DNA from: DASUPK01 sp036276255
Lineage (GTDB): Bacteria; Actinomycetota; Thermoleophilia; Solirubrobacterales; 70-9
Reading direction: 5' to 3'
Length of the DNA stretch: 5,907 nucleotides
Assembly: GCA_036276255.1 (NCBI GenBank)
Contig: DASUPK010000037.1
Coordinates: 1-5,907 of the forward strand
This document shows, piece after piece, positions 1 to 4,568 of this stretch. How positions within the stretch are numbered: position 1 is the first letter of the stretch; each line of letters starts with the position of its first letter. Made by a program: the position numbers and the translations under genes. Below the pieces are notes generated by a model. The model saw only the letters and a program-made list of their open reading frames with translations, did no database searches and was not told where the DNA came from.

Positions 1-1
1 G

Positions 2-571
2 GAGCGCCGCGAGCAGCTGCTCGACGCGACTCTCTCCCTGATCGCCGAGCAGGGCTACGAGTCGGTTTCGATGGAGGGGATTGCGCGGAAGGCCGGGGTG
101 ACCAAGCCGGTCGTCTACGACCTGTTCGGCTCGCTCACCGACCTGCTCGAGGCGCTGCTCGAGCGCGAGGAGGAGCGGGCGCTCAACCAGCTCGCCGAGC
201 TGATGCCGATGCCGACCGAGGACGCCGACCCGGCCAAGGTCCTGGTCGACGGCCTCGACGCCTTCCTGCGCGCAATCGAGACGCGGCCGGATGCCTGGCG
301 GCTGTCACTGCTGCCGATCGAGGCGCAGCCCGGGATAGTCCGCAAGCAGGTCGAGCGCGACCGGACCGCGGTCGCCGAGCAGCTCGCCTCGATCGTCCGC
401 TGGGGGGTCGAGCGGCTTGACGTCCCGATCTCCGACGTCGACCTGCTCGTCCAGACGATCATCACCCTCGCCGAGGAGGGCGGTCGGCTGCACCTCGACG
501 ATCCCGAGACCTACCCGCGCGAGCGGATCACCTCATTCACGGCCGGCCTCCTCGAAAGCGTCAGCGGCTAG
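2..571 (+). CDS. TetR-family transcriptional regulator, 5' end outside the window
   Basis: Predicted DNA-binding repressor. The reading frame is open from base 2, so the gene begins before the window; the ATG at 71 lies inside the DNA-binding domain and is not the start. Of 189 visible residues, 3-17 form helix 1 (RREQLLDATLSLIAEQGYES), and about 24-43 form the helix-turn-helix, with the typical recognition-helix pattern GVTKPVVYDLFGS of TetR proteins. The all-alpha remainder fits the ligand-binding and dimerisation domain. Family members are about 190-220 residues, so probably only 5-20 residues are missing. The effector cannot be read from the sequence, because this domain diverges widely in the family. 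It lies 45 bases upstream of the AIM24-family gene on the same strand and may be co-transcribed with it. Whether it controls that gene, itself or a gene left of the window is unknown. Family call is firm; specificity is unassigned. Confidence 0.93.
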   Translation, partial: ERREQLLDATLSLIAEQGYESVSMEGIARKAGVTKPVVYDLFGSLTDLLEALLEREEERALNQLAELMPMPTEDADPAKVLVDGLDAFLRAIETRPDAWRLSLLPIEAQPGIVRKQVERDRTAVAEQLASIVRWGVERLDVPISDVDLLVQTIITLAEEGGRLHLDDPETYPRERITSFTAGLLESVSG

Positions 572-605
572 CTAGGCTGCGCCGTCCGTTCAAAGACTTG
601 ATGAC

Positions 606-612
606 AGGAGGT
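606..612 (+). promoter_or_regulatory. Strong ribosome binding site of the AIM24-family gene
   Basis: AGGAGGT lies four bases before the ATG at 617. It is a near-perfect anti-16S match and fixes this start. The rest of the 45-base gap after the TetR stop holds no convincing -35/-10 pair that I can see. Confidence 0.85.
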
Positions 613-616
613 CGGC

Positions 617-1354
617 ATGTCGGTTGAGGCGTCGCTCAAGGAGTTCAAGGAGACCGCGGGCACGGAGTCCTTCCAGATGCAGGGCTCGAAGATGGTCAAG
701 GTTCAGCTCAAGGACGAGACCATCCAGGCGAAGCTGGGCTCGATGGTCGCCTACCAGGGCGACGTCAAGTTCGAGCACGCCGGCTCGGGCGGCCTCAAGC
801 GGATGGCGAAGAAGGCGGTCACCGGGGAGGGCACCCAGCTGATGAAGGTCTCCGGGACCGGCGAGGTCTTCCTGGCCGACCTGGCGCAGGAGATCCAGCT
901 GCTCCGGCTCTCCGGCGAGGCGATCACCGTCAACGGCGCCAACCTGCTCGCCTTCGACGCCGACATCGACTGGGACATCAAGAAGGTGGACGGCGTCTCC
1001 GGCTACATGGGCGGCGGCATGTACAACACCCACCTGTCGGGATCCGGATTCATCGCGATCCTCTCCGACGGCCCTCCGGTGATGCTCGAGCTCGACGGCA
1101 CGGAGACCTTCGCGGATCCCCAGGCGGCGATCACCTGGTCCGACGGCGTCAAGACCTCGGTGAAGACCGACGTCAACCTGAAGACCTTCATCGGCAGGGG
1201 CTCCGGAGAAACCGTCCAGATGGCCTTCTCCGGCAACGGCTGGTTGCTGATCCAGCCCTCCGAGGGCCGGGTGACCAGCGCGGCGGCCGGCGGCTCGGGT
1301 GGTAGTGCCGCGTCGAGCGCGAGCGGGGCGCTCGGCAAGCTGATCGGCGGCTAG
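617..1354 (+). CDS. AIM24 family (DUF124-type) protein
   Basis: A 245-residue soluble protein of the AIM24 family, a beta-rich fold found in bacteria, archaea and mitochondria. Yeast Aim24 is a mitochondrial inner-membrane organisation protein; the bacterial role is not established. Visible family features are the QAKLGSMVAYQGDVKFEH segment (residues 37-54), the Gly/Lys-rich GSGGLKRMAKKAVTGEG stretch (56-72), the VSGTGEVFLAD strand pair (78-88), LLAFDADIDW (110-119), and the closing GETVQMAFSGNGWLLIQPSEG segment (197-217). The core ends near 218. Residues 221-245 are a low-complexity Gly/Ser/Ala tail ending LGKLIGG, which could be a flexible linker or a weak amphipathic tail. There is no signal peptide or membrane helix, so it is probably cytoplasmic. 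The start is fixed by AGGAGGT. It follows the TetR gene and converges on the cupredoxin gene, with a hairpin between them. Family confident, function unknown. Confidence 0.9.
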   Translation: MSVEASLKEFKETAGTESFQMQGSKMVKVQLKDETIQAKLGSMVAYQGDVKFEHAGSGGLKRMAKKAVTGEGTQLMKVSGTGEVFLADLAQEIQLLRLSGEAITVNGANLLAFDADIDWDIKKVDGVSGYMGGGMYNTHLSGSGFIAILSDGPPVMLELDGTETFADPQAAITWSDGVKTSVKTDVNLKTFIGRGSGETVQMAFSGNGWLLIQPSEGRVTSAAAGGSGGSAASSASGALGKLIGG

Positions 1355-1360
1355 CCAAAC

Positions 1361-1387
1361 GGGGCGACCGCCTTCGGCGGCCGCCCC
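1361..1387. terminator. GC-rich hairpin between convergent genes, candidate bidirectional terminator
   Basis: GGGGCG-A-CCGCC, loop TTC, GGCGG-C-CGCCCC forms an 11-pair stem with one A/C mismatch. It fills the 45-base space between the stop of the AIM24 gene (1354) and the stop of the cupredoxin gene (1400), which face each other. Neither side has a T-tract, so it is not a textbook intrinsic terminator. Position and symmetry still suggest that it ends or protects both transcripts. Confidence 0.6.
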
Positions 1388-1399
1388 GCATCGCTTCGG

Positions 1400-2272
1400 C
1401 TACTTGACGTCCTCCACAGCCAGGAGTCCCTCCTGGTCGTGCGACTTGCCCTTGCCGTCACGGTCCATGAGCGGGCAGAAGAACAGGTACTGCCCGGGCT
1501 GCTTCAGGTCCAGAGTCGTGGTCTGTGACAGGCCGCCGTCGAGGATCGCCGAGCTTTGGATCCCGCTCGGGTCGATGTAGGACGGAGTCGGGCCGTTCTT
1601 GCCCAGGTCCTGCTGGATCTGGCTGATCGGCGGCGCGTGGCCCTTGATCGGCACGGCGATGATCGTGTGGACGGCTTCGTCGGCATCACCCTTGCTGTTG
1701 AAGGTGATCTCGTTCGAACCGGCCTTCAGCCCCGAGATCTCCCACTTCCACTTGTCCTTGCCGGCGGTGGCGGCGGTGACATCGGCACTCGTGTCGGGGA
1801 GGTCGCCGGTGGACCCGCCGTTCAGCGTCATGCCTGTGGTCGCCGGCGGACCACTGCTGGGCCCAGGGCCACCGAGTGCCGTCGCATCGACCAGGACGTA
1901 ATTGCCGCCCGGCAGGTTGACGGTGGCCGTCCCGGTCTGGCCCGGTGCGACGCTGCCGATCCCGCCCTCGAGCTTCACCCACGGCGGGATCACGTTGCTG
2001 TTCTGGCCCAGCAGCTGCAGGACCTCCTGCTGCGTATGCCCGCTGGCGTATTGGATGAACTGCACGCCGTGCGGAGCCTTGCCCTGGTTGGCGAGCTCGA
2101 CCTTGACGAGGCCGCCCTTCGCCGTCTTCGGGGCCTGGAACGCCGCTGCCTTTCCCTTCTCGCTGATCTTCAGCGAGAGAGTGGTCGGATTGTCATTGCT
2201 ATCGCTGCCTCCACAGCCCGCGATCGCCACCACTGCGCCGATCGCAGCCAGGATCGAGACACGCAAATGCAT
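1400..2272 (-). CDS. Exported lipoprotein with two tandem cupredoxin-like domains
   Basis: Predicted lipid-anchored protein of 290 residues on the outer face of the cytoplasmic membrane, probably an electron carrier or copper-binding protein. With the ATG start, residues 1-19 are a signal peptide ending in a lipobox (AIAG then C20), followed by a Gly/Ser/Asn linker. Domain 1 (about 30-135) and domain 2 (about 174-290) share a pattern: a strand pair, a His (PHG, H68; VHT, H202), a helix-rich insertion, then a PGxY strand (PGGNYVLVDA; PGQYLFFCP). Domain 2 keeps the copper-type ending with C266 and H278. At the usual axial Met position (H+5) it has L283, and there is a Met at C+3 (M269). Domain 1 has Asp where the Cys should be, so it is probably structural. 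A longer TTG start at 2284 is possible, but the Shine-Dalgarno sequence favours ATG at 2272. A 108-base gap separates it from the membrane-protein genes upstream. Copper binding is inferred. Confidence 0.8.
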   Translation of the reverse strand: MHLRVSILAAIGAVVAIAGCGGSDSNDNPTTLSLKISEKGKAAAFQAPKTAKGGLVKVELANQGKAPHGVQFIQYASGHTQQEVLQLLGQNSNVIPPWVKLEGGIGSVAPGQTGTATVNLPGGNYVLVDATALGGPGPSSGPPATTGMTLNGGSTGDLPDTSADVTAATAGKDKWKWEISGLKAGSNEITFNSKGDADEAVHTIIAVPIKGHAPPISQIQQDLGKNGPTPSYIDPSGIQSSAILDGGLSQTTTLDLKQPGQYLFFCPLMDRDGKGKSHDQEGLLAVEDVK

Positions 2273-2276
2273 TTGC
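2263..2276. repeat. Perfect 14-base palindrome across the cupredoxin start codon
   Basis: GCAAATGCATTTGC is fully self-complementary and contains the ATG (2272-2270). In the mRNA it can fold as a 5-pair stem with a UGCA loop that partly hides the AUG. It could be an operator, a translation-control hairpin or chance: one perfect 14-mer is not improbable in a window of this size. Confidence 0.35.
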
Positions 2277-2277
2277 A

Positions 2278-2282
2278 CCTCC
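2278..2282 (-). promoter_or_regulatory. Ribosome binding site that selects the ATG start of the cupredoxin gene
   Basis: GGAGG on the - strand lies five bases before the ATG at 2272, an ideal spacing. The upstream TTG (2284-2282) overlaps this site and has no comparable site of its own. The ATG also places the signal peptide in the usual Met-x-x-Arg then hydrophobic order. Confidence 0.75.
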
Positions 2283-2293
2283 AACTCGTATGA

Positions 2294-2326
2294 CCCCCTC
2301 TGCCCCTAGTTCCGGATCCCCCTCTG
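2294..2326 (-). repeat. Direct repeat CAGAGGGGG (two copies) upstream of the cupredoxin gene
   Basis: On the - strand CAGAGGGGG occurs at 2326-2318 and again at 2302-2294, 24 bases apart start to start. This is just upstream of the ribosome binding site of the cupredoxin gene. The spacing is a little over two helical turns, so both copies would face roughly the same side of the DNA. It may be a regulator site or only G-rich background. Confidence 0.35.
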
Positions 2327-2348
2327 GAACGGGCGGCAGACTCGCACA

Positions 2349-2380
2349 CCCGGCGAGTGGGAGTCAACTCCCGCGTCGGG
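2349..2380 (-). terminator. Nested stem-loop directly after the last membrane-protein stop codon
   Basis: Read on the - strand, CCCGACG (2380-2374) pairs with CGCCGGG (2355-2349) with one mismatch. Inside it, GGGAG pairs with CTCCC around a TTGA loop (2372-2359). It begins at the base after the TGA of the upstream gene. No T-run follows, so it could be a weak terminator, an attenuator, or a 3'-end stabiliser that sets different transcript levels for the operon and the cupredoxin gene. Confidence 0.45.
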
Positions 2381-2857
2381 TCAGACCGGCTTCGTCGTCA
2401 TCGCCCAGACGGCGATCAGGCAGGCGAGCAGGAAGAGCGAGACCAGGCCAGTCGCGATCCGCGCCGAGATGCTCGGCGAGCCGCCCTCGCCGCGGTTGAT
2501 CCTGCGTACGGCGATCCCGCCGATCACCAGGGAGATGACCAGCAGCAGGAACCCCATGTCAGAGACGCCGAACCCGATTCCGATCCAGCTCACGTCGGAG
2601 TTCTCGAGGTGCTCCTGGTGAGCTGACCACTGCGCTCCGCCGCGCATCACGATGTATCCGGGCAGCGCCCCGTAGAACAGGCTCATGAAGCCGAGCTTCG
2701 TCAGCGCGGCCGAGCCGCTGCGCCAGGCCGCGATCAGCGAGACCGCCGAGAGGGTCAGCGCGCCGACCAGGAGCATCGCACCGAGGATGTGGACGAACAG
2801 CGGCAGGTCCCAGCTGTCCGGGCGCGTGATCGAGGCAGTGATCGTCAGCCCGCTCAT
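2381..2857 (-). CDS. Four-helix membrane protein, diverged partner of the DUF2269-like protein upstream
   Basis: A 158-residue integral membrane protein of unknown function. Predicted helices lie near residues 18-44, 54-72, 92-117 and 132-152. H23 sits in helix 1 (LFVHILGAMLLVGAL). A polar loop between helices 2 and 3 (about 73-91) contains H80 and H83. The protein ends MTTKPV. It looks like a paralogue of its upstream neighbour: both start with a helix of the form LF(V/L)H(I/V)L and both end with Met-x-x-Lys-Pro. This one has a longer N-terminus and a longer, His-containing loop. Its ATG overlaps the upstream TGA as ATGA, so translation is probably coupled and the products may form a heterodimer. 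The conserved helix-1 His could bind haem or metal, as in other small four-helix membrane redox proteins, but no ligand pair is proven. The cupredoxin gene follows after 108 bases. Confidence 0.75.
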   Translation of the reverse strand: MSGLTITASITRPDSWDLPLFVHILGAMLLVGALTLSAVSLIAAWRSGSAALTKLGFMSLFYGALPGYIVMRGGAQWSAHQEHLENSDVSWIGIGFGVSDMGFLLLVISLVIGGIAVRRINRGEGGSPSISARIATGLVSLFLLACLIAVWAMTTKPV

Positions 2858-3252
2858 GCCCCCGGCTTCCAGACCATGACGACGAGCAGCAGCACGAACA
2901 AGAAGACCCGCATCCAGTGGGCGAACAGCGTGCGGCGATCGATCGCCACGGACGAGTCATCGCCGGCCGCCTGGATCCCGCGACTTGCCCGGGCCCCGGA
3001 TCCCGTGGCCAGGACCCAGAGGACGAGCGCGGCAATGATCCAGCCGTCATAGATCTCGTACTCGGGCCGATTGAGCGCAAGCCAGACGCCGAAGACCAGG
3101 GTGCCGAGCCCGCCAACGCCCCAGAGGACCTCGGCGATCACCTTCGTCGTCCGGTTCACCGGGCCGCCCAGGGCAAAGGAGCTGTAGATCACGATGCCGC
3201 CGGCCAGGAAGAAGGCAGACAGCACGTGCAGGAAGAGCAGCGTGTCGTTCAT
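2854..3252 (-). CDS. DUF2269-like four-helix integral membrane protein
   Basis: A 132-residue membrane protein resembling the DUF2269 family of predicted integral membrane proteins, whose function is unknown. Helices lie near residues 4-28, 38-60, 69-85 and 108-128. Family-like features are the helix-1 LFLHVLSAFFLAGG motif (H9), the GLGTLVFGVWLAL segment before the Trp at 71 that opens helix 3, and the C-terminal MVWKP. H112 at the start of helix 4 (FAHWMRVF) could pair with H9 as a metal or haem ligand; this is inference. A charged loop (about 86-107) joins helices 3 and 4. The start lies 12 bases after the oxidoreductase stop and has only a weak Shine-Dalgarno sequence, so it probably depends on translation coupling. 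Its stop overlaps the next start by four bases. Sequence resemblance is from memory of the family pattern; a profile search would settle it. Confidence 0.72.
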   Translation of the reverse strand: MNDTLLFLHVLSAFFLAGGIVIYSSFALGGPVNRTTKVIAEVLWGVGGLGTLVFGVWLALNRPEYEIYDGWIIAALVLWVLATGSGARASRGIQAAGDDSSVAIDRRTLFAHWMRVFLFVLLLVVMVWKPGA

Positions 3253-3264
3253 CGGCCAGCGACT

Positions 3265-4116
3265 CTATTCGTAGGCCTGGATGCGCTCGACCCACTCGTC
3301 GAGCTTGCGCTCGGCGCCCTCCCTGGTCGCCGCGTCCTTGGCGCGCAGCATGTGGACACACCGCGTCACGCCGGCCTCCTCGTAGCGACGCAGGACGTCG
3401 GGGTCGCGCGGTGGGATCTGCAGCGTCACCGGGATCCGCCCGCGCCCGGCCTCCTCGCCCAGCCTCTGGAGCTCCTCGACCCGGGCGATCATCTGATCGT
3501 CGGGCGGAAGCCGGTTCGGGAACCAGCCGTCGCCGAAGGCGATCACGCGCTTCAGGACGTTGGGCCCATTGCCGCCGACCAGCACCGACGGATGAGGCTG
3601 CTGCAGCGGCGCCGGCCGGGAGACGATCCGATCGAAGCTGACGAACCCGCCGTGGTAGGTGGCCTCCTCGTTACCCCACATTTCCTTGCACGCCTCGACC
3701 CGCTCGCGCAGGATCGCAAAGCGCTGCCTCGGGTCGGTGCCGTGGTTCCGCATCTCCTCCAGGTTCCAGCCGGCGCCGACCCCGAAGATCATGCGCCCGC
3801 CCGAGAGGCGATCGACCGAGGCGACCTCCTTTGCCGTCGTGATCGGGTCGCGCTCGACCAGCAGGCAGATCGCGGTCCCAACCCTGATCCGCTCGGTGGC
3901 GGCCGCCATCGTCCCCAGGGCGACAAACGGGTCATAGATCCGGAAGTACTCGCGGGGCAGCTCGCCCCCGGCCGGATAGTCCGTCTCGCGGCTCGCCGGG
4001 ATGTGGGTGTGCTCCGTGACGAAGACCGATTCGAAGCCGCGCTCCTCCGCCATCCGGGCCAGCTCCGCCGGCTCGACGGCTTCGTCGGTGGGGAAGTAGG
4101 AGACGCCGAAGTCCAT
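3265..4116 (-). CDS. Luciferase-like (LLM class) F420-dependent oxidoreductase
   Basis: A 283-residue TIM-barrel oxidoreductase of the bacterial-luciferase-like superfamily, close in pattern to the Rv2161c-type group that uses coenzyme F420 for hydride transfer. Seen in the sequence: N-terminal strand MDFGVSYFPTDEA, helix AELARMAEERGFESVFVTEHTHIP (residues 18-40), DPFVALGTMAAATERIRVGTAI (62-83), the hallmark DRLSGGRMIFGVGAGWN (102-118), the VLVGGNGPNVLKRVIAFGDGW phosphate-binding segment (178-198), and a closing helix. Length fits the family, with no gap or frameshift. It is predicted cytoplasmic. F420 rather than FMN is inferred from the subgroup and host type. The substrate cannot be read. 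It sits between two membrane-protein genes, 15 bases after one and 12 before the next, so it is likely co-transcribed with both. AGGA about ten bases upstream is a modest ribosome site. Confidence 0.9.
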   Translation of the reverse strand: MDFGVSYFPTDEAVEPAELARMAEERGFESVFVTEHTHIPASRETDYPAGGELPREYFRIYDPFVALGTMAAATERIRVGTAICLLVERDPITTAKEVASVDRLSGGRMIFGVGAGWNLEEMRNHGTDPRQRFAILRERVEACKEMWGNEEATYHGGFVSFDRIVSRPAPLQQPHPSVLVGGNGPNVLKRVIAFGDGWFPNRLPPDDQMIARVEELQRLGEEAGRGRIPVTLQIPPRDPDVLRRYEEAGVTRCVHMLRAKDAATREGAERKLDEWVERIQAYE

Positions 4117-4131
4117 GCGGGCCGGATCCTG

Positions 4132-4560
4132 TCAGGTGGCCTGGGCGCGGTCGCTCGCCAGGTAGAGAATCGCTAGCGGGACCAGCACGTCGAGCGCGAG
4201 CCCTGCGAGGCTCGCGACGTTGTCGGAGGTCGAGTAGTGCGAGGTGGTGGTGAGGTGGTAGATCAGGTGCGGCAGGCCCGCGGCCAGCAGGGAGATGGCG
4301 GCGGCCTGGACCAGGCGCCGCTCCATCCAATACGCGGAGAGGCCGGCCAGGATGGTGAGACCGAGCGCCGCCGCGCCGAAGTCGCGCTCGAGGTGCTCGT
4401 TGTAGGGAGGCAGAGCGGAAACCCAGTGCGTTCCGCCGCCGGGGAAGTTGTCGTAGAACCCCTTCGGCGACGCCAGGATCCAGACGGCGAGCCAGCCGAT
4501 CGTCACCGCGAGGTAGATCAGCGCGAGGCGGATCAGCCCACGGTGATGCTGGAGCTCCAT
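4132..4560 (-). CDS. Uncharacterised four-helix membrane protein with a conserved-looking extracytoplasmic loop
   Basis: A 142-residue integral membrane protein. Helices lie near residues 10-30, 62-79, 84-103 and 115-135. The loop after helix 1 is dense in motifs: SPKGFYDNFPGGGTHWV (31-47) and PYNEHLERDFGA (52-63). After helix 3 come PHLIYHL (97-103) and SHYSTSDN. I recognise this FYD-FPGGG-HWV / YNEHL pattern from unnamed membrane proteins of high-GC actinobacteria; no function is established. Five His residues (46, 56, 98, 102, 108) cluster at or near one membrane face, which would allow metal binding, but this is inference. The start lies only six bases after the hydrolase stop. The adjacent AGGAGG is just two bases from the ATG, so reinitiation by the ribosome that finished the hydrolase is likely. 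The oxidoreductase follows after 15 bases. Confidence 0.75.
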   Translation of the reverse strand: MELQHHRGLIRLALIYLAVTIGWLAVWILASPKGFYDNFPGGGTHWVSALPPYNEHLERDFGAAALGLTILAGLSAYWMERRLVQAAAISLLAAGLPHLIYHLTTTSHYSTSDNVASLAGLALDVLVPLAILYLASDRAQAT

Positions 4561-4562
4561 CG

Positions 4563-4568
4563 CCTCCT
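4563..4568 (-). promoter_or_regulatory. Shine-Dalgarno sequence with unusually short spacing, overlapping a stop codon
   Basis: AGGAGG (4568-4563) overlaps the TAG of the hydrolase gene (4569-4567) and leaves only two bases before the ATG at 4560. No in-frame ATG or GTG with better spacing follows closely. The arrangement favours stop-start coupling over independent initiation. Confidence 0.5.

Noticed and set aside
590..1033. Open - strand frame opposite the AIM24 gene
   Set aside because: Asp/Leu/His-rich shadow with no ribosome site. The + strand frame has a strong Shine-Dalgarno sequence and a recognised family.
1556..2293. Open + strand frame (about 245 codons) antisense to the cupredoxin gene
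   Set aside because: Low-complexity Arg/Asp/Leu composition with no motif, whereas the opposite strand has a signal peptide, lipobox and two related domains.
2288..2313. ECF-sigma-like promoter (GGAACT ... GTC) upstream of the cupredoxin gene
   Set aside because: Only 14 bases separate GGAAC from GTC, shorter than usual, and transcription would begin at or within the ribosome binding site.
2359..2372. TTGACT as a -35 element on the - strand
   Set aside because: It is the loop and inner arm of the stem-loop, and no -10-like hexamer follows at 16-18 bases.
2917..4176. Long open + strand frame (about 419 codons) antisense to the oxidoreductase and DUF2269-like genes
   Set aside because: Pro/Arg/Asp/Gly-rich, with no recognisable domain, and fully opposite two well-supported genes. 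High-GC codon bias keeps such antisense frames open.
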